A stretch of DNA of 64,000 nucleotides, taken from NCBI RefSeq assembly GCF_002215215.1, contig NZ_CP018632.1:1422501-1486500 (forward strand), given 5' to 3'. Source of the stretch: Granulosicoccus antarcticus IMCC3135 (GTDB taxonomy: Bacteria > Pseudomonadota > Gammaproteobacteria > Granulosicoccales > Granulosicoccaceae). The translations under genes were made by a program, and so were the position numbers. This document shows, piece by piece, positions 36,163-45,513 of the stretch; position 1 is the first letter of the stretch, and each line of letters opens with the position of its first letter. Under the pieces are notes generated by a model. It was not told where the DNA came from. It made no database searches and saw only the letters and a list, made by a program, of their open reading frames with translations.

Positions 36163-36807
36163 ATGACATCCGTACCCGGCAGTTCTGACCCACAGGCGCC
36201 CGTTGACGATCTGGTTGCTTGTCCGGGTTGCGACTTGTTGCATCACCGACGACACTTGCTGATCGGTGAGCTGGCCCGGTGTGAGCGTTGTGGCGATATT
36301 CTGCAGTCGAACAAGTTTGACTCCGTAGACCGGACACTGGCGGCGGTACTGGCCTCGATCGTCTTGTTACTGGTGAGCTTGTGCCTGCCGTTTCTGTCGC
36401 TGTCCAGGGCAGGGATCAACAGCACCATTTCTGTACTGGATGCTGTCTCGTCTTTGTGGTTCAGTGACATGCTGTGGTTGGGTACACTGACACTGGCCTT
36501 CATCGTTTTACTGCCACTTACTCGCCTGCTCTTGCTGGCATGGGTGCTGGGCCGAATTCGATTTCAGCGAAAAATTCGCCGTGGTATGCGGATGGCATTC
36601 CGTTGGTCCATCCGCATGGAGCCCTGGGCCATGGCGGATATATTCATGGTGGGTGTCGTCGTCTCACTGGTCAAGGTGAGTACATTGGCGAATCTGCATA
36701 CGGGATTGGCTTTCTGGTCGCTACTTTTGCTGGTAGGGCTTTCGATCTTCATCAATCTGACGCTGTGCAAGGATACGATATGGGCAGTACTCACATACAA
36801 GGACTGA
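36163..36807 (+). CDS. pqiA: Paraquat-inducible protein A, N-terminal-type half
   Basis: 214 residues. The N-terminal zinc-ribbon-like pairs are CPGCDLLHH and CERCGDIL. About four membrane helices follow, with LLLVSLCLPFLSLSRAG, RWSIRMEPWAMADIFMVG and VSLVKVSTLANL typical of PqiA. In E. coli one 417-residue PqiA carries two such modules; here they are two overlapping genes. PqiA is the inner-membrane partner of the PqiB/PqiC tunnel, which is thought to move lipid between membranes. It overlaps the next gene by 28 bp. Confidence 0.88.
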   Translation: MTSVPGSSDPQAPVDDLVACPGCDLLHHRRHLLIGELARCERCGDILQSNKFDSVDRTLAAVLASIVLLLVSLCLPFLSLSRAGINSTISVLDAVSSLWFSDMLWLGTLTLAFIVLLPLTRLLLLAWVLGRIRFQRKIRRGMRMAFRWSIRMEPWAMADIFMVGVVVSLVKVSTLANLHTGLAFWSLLLLVGLSIFINLTLCKDTIWAVLTYKD

Positions 36808-37403
36808 GTGCGCGTGATGCCGGGCTCAAGGCCTGTACCTCATGTGGCGCGTTGCAGGCAATAATCGATGACACCCTGTGTCGACGATGTGGTGCGAGTG
36901 TGCATTCCAGGCGCAGCAACAGCCTTCAGCGCGTATGGGCTTTTCTGCTGGTGGGTGTGATGGCCTATATCCCTGCCAATATCTACCCGATCATGCTGAC
37001 ACGTTCATTTACCGGTAATACCTCTGATACCATTCTCAGCGGCGTCATGGTACTGATCGACGATGACAGTTATGGTGTTGCGTTGATCATTTTCATTGCG
37101 AGTATCTGCATTCCCGTCATCAAGTTCGTGGTCATTGCAGGCCTGGCGCTGAATCTGCACTACGATTGGGATATTTCCAAGCATACGCAGCATCGACTGC
37201 ATACGCTTACCGAATTCATTGGCCGGTGGTCGATGATTGATGTATTCGTCGTAGCGGTGCTGGCTGCATTGATTCAGTTGGGCGCTATCATTTCCATCGT
37301 TCCGGGTGTCGGTATCAATGCCTTCGCCTTGTCTGTCGTCTTTACCATGCTGGCGGCAAGCTCGCTGGATCCTCGCCTGCTTTGGGATCATTCGGAAAAA
37401 TGA
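36780..37403 (+). CDS. pqiA: Paraquat-inducible protein A, C-terminal-type half
   Basis: 207 residues. It has a second cysteine-pair ribbon (CTSCGALQ, CRRCGASVH) and membrane helices with YIPANIYPIMLTRSF, the hallmark of the second PqiA module, and LTEFIGRWSMIDVFVVA. ATG 36780 (MGSTHIQGLS) is preceded by an AAGGA site inside the previous gene; longer in-frame extensions are shadows of that gene. The stop overlaps the pqiB start (ATGA). Confidence 0.87.
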   Translation: MGSTHIQGLSARDAGLKACTSCGALQAIIDDTLCRRCGASVHSRRSNSLQRVWAFLLVGVMAYIPANIYPIMLTRSFTGNTSDTILSGVMVLIDDDSYGVALIIFIASICIPVIKFVVIAGLALNLHYDWDISKHTQHRLHTLTEFIGRWSMIDVFVVAVLAALIQLGAIISIVPGVGINAFALSVVFTMLAASSLDPRLLWDHSEK

Positions 37404-39073
37404 GTAACGATATAAAAGAACCTGCCAACTCCAACGTCGAGCAAGCAAGTCGACATTCGAAACGCTTGTCACTGACGTGGCTCTTGCCCCTGTTTGCCAT
37501 TCTGTTCGCAGCCTGGGTGTTGTGGGACTCTTATACCGATCGAGGCCCTCTGGTTGAAATATCCTTTGAAAATGCAGGCGGTGTTGTCGCCGGTGAAACG
37601 CGTGTCCGGCGTAACGATGTCGATGTGGGTAAGGTTGAGTCAGTACGCCTGGCAGATGATCTGACTTCAGTTATCGTCAGTGTGCGCATGCGACCTCAGG
37701 TATCTCCTTATCTGGATAATGATACGAGTTTCTGGATCGTCAACGCACGCATAAATACCACGGAAATTTCTGGTCTGGGCACATTACTGTCAGGCTCATA
37801 CATCGAGGTGGATTGGGATGACGTTCCAGGCGAGCGCCGTTCGGAATACGTCGGGCTGACAGAACCACCACTAACCACCCCTGGTACGCCTGGGTTGCGT
37901 CTGACGCTGAATGCTGCTGAAGCCGGTTATATCTATGTAGGTTCGCCTGTTTTTCTGCGCCAGATTGAAGTTGGCAGAGTCGAGCGTCGAAGATTGTCTG
38001 AAGATGCAACGAAAGTGCTTTTCGATATCTTCATCGAGGCGCCATACCACAAGAATGTTTATCCTGGAACGCGATTTTTTGCCGTATCCGGCATCGAAGG
38101 ATCAGCAGGGGCCGATGGCGTCTCGATCAGAGTCGAATCCATTTCGACGTTTTTCACGGGGGGGATCGCATTTGAGAACCCACCGGAGATAACGGGCGAC
38201 GTACCAATAGCCAGTGCCGGCAAACACTACAAGCTATTCGGTTCCAGATCCGAAGCGCGAGACAGCCTGTTCGATGGCGAAGATGACGAGCGTTACCGTT
38301 TTCTCGCCCAGTTTCCGGGTTCCGTCAAGGGTCTTCGAGCCGGTGCCCCCATTGAATATAATGGCATGCGAGTAGGCAGTGTTGGTAGTGTCTCTGCAAA
38401 CCTGCCTAGCGATCTGGGCGATGAGGGCAGCGCCACGGCTGTCTTGCAGTTCCAGCCCTCAATGCTGGGCCTGGCCGATGTGTCAGAAGTGGACTGGCAA
38501 CAGGCTATCAGCAAGCTGGTGGCAGGCGGACTGCGAGTGCAGCTCTCCAGCGGTAATCTGCTGACAGGCACGCTGATTGTCAAACTGGTCACGCGACCAG
38601 GATTGTCCGATGAGCCCCTTGATCTGTCCACCAAGCCTTATCCGACCTTGCCGGTTATGGCAACTAATGTTGATGCGGTCACTGCGGATATCGAAACACT
38701 AATCAAGAACCTCTCACAACTACCGCTGGATTCTCTGGTCAGTGAAGCGGCGGGTGTGCTGCAAGACGCCAGAAAATTGTTGGGCAGTCCTGATATGGCA
38801 ACCTTGCCGAGCGATCTTTCAGCATCCATGTCGTCCATTGCCAAGGCGGCAGGGCAGGTGGAAAAAGCAACCGCTGATCTGCCGGGGCTGATCAACTCGC
38901 TTGGCAGTGTGTCGCGCAATGCGAACGATGTGCTTGAAGGCTTGTCACCGGACTCTGAAATCTATTATGAACTTTCCTCTGCAGTGAGAGAATTGGGCCT
39001 GGCGGCCAAGTCAATCGCCGCATTTGCCGAATTGCTGGAAGAGAACCCTAATGCCATTCTTACTGGTCGCTAA
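37400..39073 (+). CDS. pqiB: MCE-domain protein PqiB (intermembrane lipid transport)
   Basis: 557 residues. One N-terminal helix (LTWLLPLFAILFAAWVLW) anchors the protein in the inner membrane. Three MCE/MlaD domains follow: about 50-110 (ENAGGVVAGETRVRRNDVDV), about 165-225 (LRLTLNAAEAGYIYVGSPV) and about 295-355 (GSVKGLRAGAPIEYNGMRVG). A long C-terminal helical region of about 130 residues forms the needle in E. coli PqiB. Hexameric PqiB spans the periplasm as a hydrophobic channel. Length matches the E. coli protein (546). It overlaps pqiA by four bases and precedes pqiC by four. Confidence 0.92.
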   Translation: MSNDIKEPANSNVEQASRHSKRLSLTWLLPLFAILFAAWVLWDSYTDRGPLVEISFENAGGVVAGETRVRRNDVDVGKVESVRLADDLTSVIVSVRMRPQVSPYLDNDTSFWIVNARINTTEISGLGTLLSGSYIEVDWDDVPGERRSEYVGLTEPPLTTPGTPGLRLTLNAAEAGYIYVGSPVFLRQIEVGRVERRRLSEDATKVLFDIFIEAPYHKNVYPGTRFFAVSGIEGSAGADGVSIRVESISTFFTGGIAFENPPEITGDVPIASAGKHYKLFGSRSEARDSLFDGEDDERYRFLAQFPGSVKGLRAGAPIEYNGMRVGSVGSVSANLPSDLGDEGSATAVLQFQPSMLGLADVSEVDWQQAISKLVAGGLRVQLSSGNLLTGTLIVKLVTRPGLSDEPLDLSTKPYPTLPVMATNVDAVTADIETLIKNLSQLPLDSLVSEAAGVLQDARKLLGSPDMATLPSDLSASMSSIAKAAGQVEKATADLPGLINSLGSVSRNANDVLEGLSPDSEIYYELSSAVRELGLAAKSIAAFAELLEENPNAILTGR

Positions 39074-39077
39074 TATC

Positions 39078-39695
39078 ATGAATGCGAAATTCTGTCGTTC
39101 TGGCCGAGTTGTTACCTTGCTGCTGGCAGTCAGTTTTCTGAGTGCTTGCGGCAGTGTTCCGCAACCACGGTTGTATCTGCTTGAATCACCGGCAGGGCAA
39201 GAAGGTGAGGGCGTGACCCCGCCTGCTCCTGAGCTGCGCGAGCTGGGGGTCGTCATGGTGAGCTTGCCGGGTTACGCCGTTAATGCACAGATTGCCAGCC
39301 TGGCTACCAATGGCTCGGTGACTCAAGACAACGATCACCGTTGGGCCGAGGACCCCGCCATGGCTATCAACCGCTTGTTGGTTGATCGTTTACGCAAGCA
39401 TGCCGATACCACAGTGCTCACGGAACCCTGGCCGCGCGATTACCGGCCAACCGCACGCGTAAAAGTGGTGTTTGATCGTCTGTTGCGTGAGCCAAGTGGT
39501 GGTGCAGACATGTCCGGACAGGTTCAACTGCTTTCGGGTGATGGTCGAAAACTGCTGAAAATCATGCCTTTCGAATTTGTGCTCAATGGACAAGATACTG
39601 CAAGGCAGGCATTCTTCGTTGCTGTTTCTCAAGGCGTGGATGATATCGCTCGAATGGCGATTGAGGCCTTGCAGCAGCTTGAGCTCAAATCATGA
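39078..39695 (+). CDS. pqiC: Outer-membrane lipoprotein PqiC
   Basis: 205 residues of the ABC-type transport auxiliary lipoprotein family (DUF330). The signal LLLAVSFLSACGS has the lipobox LSAC. QPRLYLLESPA and VSLPGYAVNAQI, with the following block, are typical of PqiC. It docks the PqiB needle at the outer membrane. ATG 39078 (MNAKFCRS) is chosen because it places the signal peptide at the N terminus; an in-frame start at 39024 would overlap pqiB by 50 bp. The stop overlaps the ThuA gene by four bases. Confidence 0.88.
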   Translation: MNAKFCRSGRVVTLLLAVSFLSACGSVPQPRLYLLESPAGQEGEGVTPPAPELRELGVVMVSLPGYAVNAQIASLATNGSVTQDNDHRWAEDPAMAINRLLVDRLRKHADTTVLTEPWPRDYRPTARVKVVFDRLLREPSGGADMSGQVQLLSGDGRKLLKIMPFEFVLNGQDTARQAFFVAVSQGVDDIARMAIEALQQLELKS

Positions 39696-40477
39696 CTATC
39701 AGAGCATTGGTATGGGGTGAGAATGTCCATGAGCAGACTAACGCCGATGTGCGCTCCTTGTACCCTGATGGCATGCATACGCTGATAGCGCAGGCGCTAG
39801 GCAAGGACAGTGCTATCGAGGCCAGTACGGCAACGTTGCAGGATCCTGAGCACGGTCTGAGTGTGGAGGTCCTGGAGAAGACCGATGTACTGCTGTGGTG
39901 GGGGCATGCAGCACATGGTGACGTCAGTGATGCGATCGTTGATCGTGTGCAACAGCGTGTTTGGGAGGGAATGGGTTTGCTGGTGTTGCATTCCGCTCAT
40001 TTCTCAAAAATATTCAAACGCTTGATGGGTACCCCGTGTTCATTGACTTGGCGCGAAGCTGGGGAGAAAGAACGTGTCTGGGTCATTAATCGCTCGCATC
40101 CCATCGCAGCGGGTCTGGATCCATGGTTCGAGTTACCACAATCGGAAATGTATGGTGAACCCTTTGCCGTTCCGGAACCCATGGAAACTGTTTTTACATC
40201 CTGGTTTCAGGGGGGAGAAGTATTTCGTTCTGGCTTGACCTGGCAGCGGGGGGCAGGGCGAATCTTCTATTTTGGACCCGGCCATGAAACTTACCCGATC
40301 TATCATGACCGCAACGTGCAACAGGTCTTGCGCAATGCTGTGAGCTGGGCTGCCAATGCAGCGCCGGACTGGAAGGGTATCGAACAGGCACCCAATCGAC
40401 CGATCTCTGAGGCTCTGGAACCGATAGAGCAACGCGGTCTCAGTTTGCATCAAAACGGTGATGAAGGCTTCAAGTAG
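39692..40477 (+). CDS. ThuA-like domain protein
   Basis: 261 residues. The glutamine-amidotransferase-like ThuA fold is recognisable from RALVWGENVHEQ, DVLLWWGHAAHGDV, GMGLLVLHSAHFSKIFKRLMG and GRIFYFGPGHETYPIYHD. ThuA-type proteins sit in trehalose and other disaccharide-utilisation clusters, usually next to a Gfo/Idh dehydrogenase, as here (next gene). The biochemical role is not firmly known. The start overlaps the pqiC stop by four bases, which may reflect compactness rather than shared function. Confidence 0.85.
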   Translation: MTIRALVWGENVHEQTNADVRSLYPDGMHTLIAQALGKDSAIEASTATLQDPEHGLSVEVLEKTDVLLWWGHAAHGDVSDAIVDRVQQRVWEGMGLLVLHSAHFSKIFKRLMGTPCSLTWREAGEKERVWVINRSHPIAAGLDPWFELPQSEMYGEPFAVPEPMETVFTSWFQGGEVFRSGLTWQRGAGRIFYFGPGHETYPIYHDRNVQQVLRNAVSWAANAAPDWKGIEQAPNRPISEALEPIEQRGLSLHQNGDEGFK

Positions 40478-40527
40478 GGCTACTCACTTATCATTTTGAC
40501 GCTACCACTTGTACTGGACAGATAGAC

Positions 40528-41592
40528 ATGAGCTCACTGAATGTTCTGCTGGTTGGAACGGGCCGCATGGCGGAAACCCATGCTCAGCGGTTTGCTGAAA
40601 TTCCGGGTGTCAGCGTCCTGGCAGCTGTTGATGTCAATGCTGATCGTGTACAACGCTTTTCTGCCATGCACGGCATTGCTCACTCCCATACGCAACTGGA
40701 TGAAGCTTTGGCGGCGCATAGGCTGGATGCCGTGAGTGTGGTTACACCGGATGCCTTGCATGCTCCGGTGACTCTGCAATGTCTGGCCGCCGGACTGCCT
40801 GTACTGTGTGAAAAACCATTATCAGATTCCATGCAGACCAGTCAGGATATGGTGGCGGCCGCAAATCGTGCAGATGTTCTGAACATGGTCAATCTGAGCT
40901 ACCGGGTTTCAGGAGCTTTGCATCTGGCCCGCGAATGGGTTGACCAGGGACGAATAGGTGAAATCAGGCATGTGGAAGCCTCCTATCGGCAAAGCTGGTT
41001 ATGCAGTCCATACTGGGGTGAATGGTCAACTGAGGAAGCCTGGTTGTGGCGTCTTTCAACGGCACACGGTTCCAGTGGTGTATTAGGTGATATTGGTATT
41101 CATATCCTGGATTTTGTAACGGCAGGGGTAGGTATGGATATCACTGGCCTGCAGTGTCGGTTGCATACCTTTGACAAAGCACCGGAGAATCGTATTGGCG
41201 AATACGTGCTGGATGCGAACGACTCTTGCGTTCTCAACATGCAGATGGAGAATGGCGCCTTGGGCGTGGTGCATATGTCACGCTTCCAGACAGGCTATTT
41301 CAATGATTTATCATTGACCTTGCACGGTACGCAAGGCGCATTGCAGCTCAGTACCGGCCAATGCGGAGACAAGCTGCGAGCTTGTCTGGGAGAGGATCGG
41401 CATATACCTCAGTGGCAGGACGTCGAAGTTGTTGCCCAGCCGGATACCTTCGAGCGTTTCGTTGGCGCTTTGAAGAAAGGTGAGACCGGTTCTCCCGATT
41501 TTGCACATGCAGCCTTGTTGCAGCATTACTTGCAGCGCTGCCTGGATAGTCATGAGCAGGGACGTTGGCTGGACTGCGACCCCTTGCGCTAA
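40528..41592 (+). CDS. Gfo/Idh/MocA family oxidoreductase
   Basis: 354 residues. The NAD(P)-binding motif is LLVGTGRMAETHAQRF. VLCEKPLSDS contains the catalytic lysine, and GDIGIHILDFV resembles the GGxxxDxxxHxxD substrate motif. It is similar in arrangement to ThuB. Together with the preceding ThuA-like gene it probably forms a sugar-oxidising pair. The substrate is not evident. It converges with the J-domain-like gene, overlapping by four bases at the stops. Confidence 0.87.
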   Translation: MSSLNVLLVGTGRMAETHAQRFAEIPGVSVLAAVDVNADRVQRFSAMHGIAHSHTQLDEALAAHRLDAVSVVTPDALHAPVTLQCLAAGLPVLCEKPLSDSMQTSQDMVAAANRADVLNMVNLSYRVSGALHLAREWVDQGRIGEIRHVEASYRQSWLCSPYWGEWSTEEAWLWRLSTAHGSSGVLGDIGIHILDFVTAGVGMDITGLQCRLHTFDKAPENRIGEYVLDANDSCVLNMQMENGALGVVHMSRFQTGYFNDLSLTLHGTQGALQLSTGQCGDKLRACLGEDRHIPQWQDVEVVAQPDTFERFVGALKKGETGSPDFAHAALLQHYLQRCLDSHEQGRWLDCDPLR

Positions 41593-42806
41593 CGTGTGTA
41601 GCCGGTCATCTGGTTGATGACCATGCGGTCCAGCTCGATCTCGCGCCTGACTTCCAGAGCCTGTTCAAGAGAACCGTCTGAATCCAGTTCTGAAAGCTGT
41701 GTATTCAGAAGCTCTGTTTCAGCATCCAGGGACTCGGCATGGCGCATGATTCGCTGCAGAATCTGCGTTTCATCACCATCGCTGTAACGCTCTATTATCT
41801 GCACACGTAGCGGGTCGGCAAAGCGCTCCTGTCGAAGCTCATTTTGTAATTGCCGTAATTGCTGCTGCAAGGCCTTGATCAGATCATCATGATCGCTGGG
41901 CGACAGATCATCGGGTAAATCACCGATATGCTCACAATAGAGCGTCAGCAGGGTATTGATGTCCTTGTTCTGACGAGCCTGCAGGCACTGACTCATCAAC
42001 TCATGCTTTTCTGCCTTCAGAGTATCATCTTGCTCAAGGTCGGGATGTAGCACGCGCGCCAGTTGACGAAAAAGTCGATCGATCGAGAGACGTTGTTCCA
42101 GTTCGGAGACTTTTGCATCGACATCCAGTGCATCGTTATCAGCCTGGCCGTCGTTGCCAGATAAGTCCTCGTCAGAGAGTGGTGGCTGATCGCCTGAGGG
42201 GGCCTTGTCAGTGTGATGGTCTGTCTTGGCATTGCCAAGCGAATCGTCCCGATCCTGATCGTCTCTGGCTGGAGCCGTTTTGTGCCAGCCGAAATCGAAA
42301 ACGACATCATCGTCATCAAGTTCATCATCTTCATCGTACTCTGTGTAGGAAGAGCCGCTCGTTCGGCTGCTCTTGCTCTGCAGATCTGCACCCGTGCGAG
42401 AGGACTCTTCCACCTGGACATGTTGCCAACGCTGAACGAGTGCTTCACGTTGTTCTGGCGCCAGGAAGGGATGCGCACTTAATGCACGCAAGTTGTCGGT
42501 AATCCAGAGTGCCAGCAAAGCTTGCTGTGCGCCTGACAAGCGAGCTTGTTCATAGTGGTCCATCAGGCGGTTACTCAGCGCCGAGTAGACGCCAGTAAAG
42601 CGTGTTTCGCGAGGCAGAATATGCAGCCTGAACAAGCTATCGACTTGCTCCGCCTGTTGCCGCCACTGGCTTAGCTCATCGCGGGTCAAGCGGATGGCTT
42701 CCCAGAGTCGCAAGTGTTGCGGTGGCCTGTGAGGCTGGCGTTTGCCCGCAGGTGTCTTGGCGACGCCCTTGCGATGATTTCTCGGTGTGAGTGGACTAAA
42801 TGACAT
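41589..42806 (-). CDS. J-domain-like protein with acidic linker
   Basis: 405 residues. The N-terminal third is basic and helical. Residues about 135-240 are strongly acidic and disordered (DEDDELDDDDVVFDFGWH). A J-like segment follows at about 245-300 with a true HPD: SIDRLFRQLARVLHPDLEQ and SQCLQARQNKDINTLLTLY. The C terminus is a coiled coil (LIKALQQQLRQLQNELRQER). It is a probable Hsp70 co-chaperone, but no family name comes to mind. ATG 42806 (MSFSPLTPRN) is preferred because the longer frame overlaps the divergent permease gene. Confidence 0.72.
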   Translation of the reverse strand: MSFSPLTPRNHRKGVAKTPAGKRQPHRPPQHLRLWEAIRLTRDELSQWRQQAEQVDSLFRLHILPRETRFTGVYSALSNRLMDHYEQARLSGAQQALLALWITDNLRALSAHPFLAPEQREALVQRWQHVQVEESSRTGADLQSKSSRTSGSSYTEYDEDDELDDDDVVFDFGWHKTAPARDDQDRDDSLGNAKTDHHTDKAPSGDQPPLSDEDLSGNDGQADNDALDVDAKVSELEQRLSIDRLFRQLARVLHPDLEQDDTLKAEKHELMSQCLQARQNKDINTLLTLYCEHIGDLPDDLSPSDHDDLIKALQQQLRQLQNELRQERFADPLRVQIIERYSDGDETQILQRIMRHAESLDAETELLNTQLSELDSDGSLEQALEVRREIELDRMVINQMTGYTR

Positions 42807-42832
42807 GGTGTTTGATGATACCCTCCTCGCCC

Positions 42833-43783
42833 ATGAAACGTTGGCAAGCAAATCTGATTCTGCTGATCGCAGGAGCTACTTGGGGGATGGGGTTCGTTGC
42901 CCAGGCAACGGCGATGGACAGCATTGGTCCATTTTTGTTCATTGCTTTGAGGTTCATTGTAGCCTCCGCGGTTGTACTGCCGTTTGCGATGCTCGAATCG
43001 CGCCGTCAGCGTAGCTCGCAAGCTGCCCCACTGGTTACGGGTGACTGGCTCAAGTTCTCTTTGATTGGTTTGAGTCTGTTCGCTGGCATGGCGACGCAGC
43101 AAGTTGGCTTGTTAAGCACCAGTGTGACCAACTCGGGGTTCCTGACAGGCTTGTACGTTGTCTTCACGCCGATCCTGGGGATTCTTCTGTTCCGGGACTT
43201 CCCGCATCGCATTACCTGGGTCGCAGCCATTCTGGCTCTGGCAGGCATCTATCTATTGTCTGGCGGTAATCTTGGCGAACTGGTCATCGGCGATATGCTG
43301 ACTATCGGTAGTGCCGTTTTCTGGTCATTGCAAGTAGTCATGATTGCCCGGTTTGTTGGTCAGTCTGGTAGGCCGCTGGCACTCTCCCTGACGCAGTTTT
43401 CAGTCACCGGCTTTATGGCTCTTGTCATTGCTCTGGTGTGGGAGCCAATTGTCTGGGCTGACATCCTTCAGGTCGCACCGCAAATCCTCTACTCGGGAAT
43501 CGTTGCCAGTGGCTTTGCTTTCACGTTACAGGTGGTCGGGCAGCGGTATACGACCGCGCCTCAGGCAGCCATCTTTCTTTCCTCAGAAGCACCGTTTGCC
43601 GCGTTTTTTGCGTTCCTGTGGCTGGATGAGAGAATCGGGCTGATAGGGTTGGCAGGTTGTGGCCTGATTTTCATTGCCATGCTGGCTGTCGAGCTGGTCC
43701 CACCGTGGCGAGCTTCTGCCGCCAACAGGGCTAAGGCTGCCTCTGAAAAACTGGTCTCACATACCATTGTCGATAATGCCTGA
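42833..43783 (+). CDS. EamA/DMT-family permease
   Basis: 316 residues and ten predicted helices in two EamA repeats (LLIAGATWGMGFVAQATAM; VIGDMLTIGSAVFWSLQVVM). The QRYTTAPQAAIFLSSEAPFAA segment is typical of RhaT/EamA exporters. ATG 42833 (MKRWQANLIL) lies 26 bp from the divergent J-protein start, so the two share a very short promoter region. Substrate unknown. Confidence 0.87.
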   Translation: MKRWQANLILLIAGATWGMGFVAQATAMDSIGPFLFIALRFIVASAVVLPFAMLESRRQRSSQAAPLVTGDWLKFSLIGLSLFAGMATQQVGLLSTSVTNSGFLTGLYVVFTPILGILLFRDFPHRITWVAAILALAGIYLLSGGNLGELVIGDMLTIGSAVFWSLQVVMIARFVGQSGRPLALSLTQFSVTGFMALVIALVWEPIVWADILQVAPQILYSGIVASGFAFTLQVVGQRYTTAPQAAIFLSSEAPFAAFFAFLWLDERIGLIGLAGCGLIFIAMLAVELVPPWRASAANRAKAASEKLVSHTIVDNA

Positions 43784-44182
43784 TTGTCCTGTTCGGACTT
43801 TGTGAACGCAGGTTCAATCAATTACTGATTAACGTGATCCAGGTCTCGGCAGTAGTTTCCACGGCCCTGGTTATGCAGAAGAGATTCGGGGTTACACTAT
43901 GTGAATTATCGTGTGACCTCGGACCCGCACCGACGACACTATTTTTGCTGTGAAGCGGGGGCAAAAATGACGACTGGGTTGTGATTGTTCCCATAAGTCA
44001 TTGATTCTCTATAGGCACAGAGGCTTGTCATATTATTCACGGCTGTTGGTCAGAGCCGACCAATCCGTCCAATGTGGCCGATTTGTCAGCTTCATTAGTG
44101 ACATTGTCATCAAAATTCCATACGCCTTTTGGGTGTGTCTTCTATCATTGATAGGCTTCTTAACCGGATTTACGACAGCGGT
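43784..44182. other. Intergenic region, probable regulatory DNA
   Basis: No supported gene. It contains an 8-bp inverted repeat, atttttgc (43941-43948) / gcaaaaat (43961-43968), and a ttggtc/gaccaa hairpin near 44048-44068. The promoter of the acyltransferase gene is likely in the AT-rich second half; I could not fix its boxes. Confidence 0.45.
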
Positions 44183-45487
44183 ATGTCGGAGTTGGTTCCA
44201 CAAATACAGTTAGACACACGCGAACGTATCGCCATGGCACGCATGCTCTGCGTGCTATGCATGATATTCGTGCATGTGCCCGATGGCCAATCCATCGCTC
44301 AGGTCTATTCCTTGACGACTGGCGGGTTCGCAATTTTCCTGGAAGGGTTTCTCGTGGAGGGGCCAGGGCGTGCCAGTGCCGCCTTGCTCAGTGTGGTGTC
44401 AGGCTACCTGGCGGCGACCACGCTACTCAAACCTGGAAGCTCTGTCTGGTCTCTGTATCGTCGTAGATTCGTGTCCATCATTTTGCCTATGATTTTCTGG
44501 GCATGTGTCACCTATGTGGTGTACCTGGTTGTCTCACAGTCGCGTCCCACGTTTCTGGAAGATGCCAAGACGGTATTGGACAAGCTCAACATCATCTTCT
44601 TCATTACCGAGATGCCTCTGGGGGCCACCATGCACCTGGGTTTCCTGCGAGATCTTTTTGTCTGTGTGCTGTTGTCGCCATTGCTGCTGCTGGGTATACG
44701 ACGCATGGCGTGGTTTGTCTTGCCGATGTTGGGAATGCTCTACGTTTTCGAGCACAATCAGTCGTTCGTTCTGATTCTGAGGCCGTTGGTGTTGTTTGCT
44801 TTCTCCATCGGTATCTATCTGGCGGTTCGAGGCGCCCGTCTGGATGCGCTGGACCGGCTGTGGCCGGTCTTTGTCATGCTGTCTATCATTGCTACCATGA
44901 TCATACTGCTGGCCAATAGTGGTGTGGGCGATACAGCGGTGCAAGCTTTTGCCAAGCGAGGATTGGAATTCGACGAAACTGTTCTTTACCCTTTTGGCAG
45001 GCTGTTCGGCTCGTTGGCAATCTGGACGCTCTTGCCGTGGTTTTTGGGTGGCAAACTGCAAATCTGGGTTAAACGGTTTACGCCTTACCTGTTTGCAGCG
45101 TTCTGTAGCCATTATTTGATGTTGACGCTACTGTTCTATGGCGGCTGGTCACCGTTATTTGGCGGGCGACAATCCGATTCTTTCATTATCTGGTTTCTGT
45201 CGGCACCGCTGGTCTCCATGGCCGTTGCTGTTATGGTGGTGACGGTCGCTCAATGGGTCGCGCCACCATTGGCAACGCTCATCACCGGAGGGCGTTTGAA
45301 AACTGCCAAAGCCGGTGCCAGCGTGGATGCACTGGGAGAGCGTCGCAAGCAGGGTGTTGCAGTGGGTGGCTGGTTGATACTGGCGAGTGCCTACGAAGCT
45401 GTCAGCGGTTTCATCAGTTCGCTGGTCAGAGGGTGGTTTGAGGCAAGTAGACGGTTGCTTCTGGGCCGTGCAGGTAGAGAGGAATAG
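44183..45487 (+). CDS. Acyltransferase-3 family membrane protein
   Basis: 434 residues with about ten membrane helices. RIAMARMLCVLCMIFVHVPD near the N terminus carries the conserved R/H arrangement of acyltransferase-3 (OafA/OpgC/WecH-like) proteins, and SLYRRRFVSIILPMIFW is the second family block. Such enzymes move acyl groups onto envelope polysaccharides. The C terminus has a 50-residue cytoplasmic extension. ATG 44183 (MSELVPQIQL) is chosen over an in-frame ATG at 44129 because the family begins close to the RERIAMAR block. The ribosome site is weak for either. Confidence 0.82.
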   Translation: MSELVPQIQLDTRERIAMARMLCVLCMIFVHVPDGQSIAQVYSLTTGGFAIFLEGFLVEGPGRASAALLSVVSGYLAATTLLKPGSSVWSLYRRRFVSIILPMIFWACVTYVVYLVVSQSRPTFLEDAKTVLDKLNIIFFITEMPLGATMHLGFLRDLFVCVLLSPLLLLGIRRMAWFVLPMLGMLYVFEHNQSFVLILRPLVLFAFSIGIYLAVRGARLDALDRLWPVFVMLSIIATMIILLANSGVGDTAVQAFAKRGLEFDETVLYPFGRLFGSLAIWTLLPWFLGGKLQIWVKRFTPYLFAAFCSHYLMLTLLFYGGWSPLFGGRQSDSFIIWFLSAPLVSMAVAVMVVTVAQWVAPPLATLITGGRLKTAKAGASVDALGERRKQGVAVGGWLILASAYEAVSGFISSLVRGWFEASRRLLLGRAGREE

Positions 45488-45513
45488 CGGCGACAGTGTT
45501 CTGGCTTTGTGAG

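Noticed and set aside
36474-36779. N-terminal extension of the second PqiA gene from 36474
   Set aside because: This part is another frame of the first pqiA gene; the PqiA ribbon begins after ATG 36780, which has its own ribosome site.
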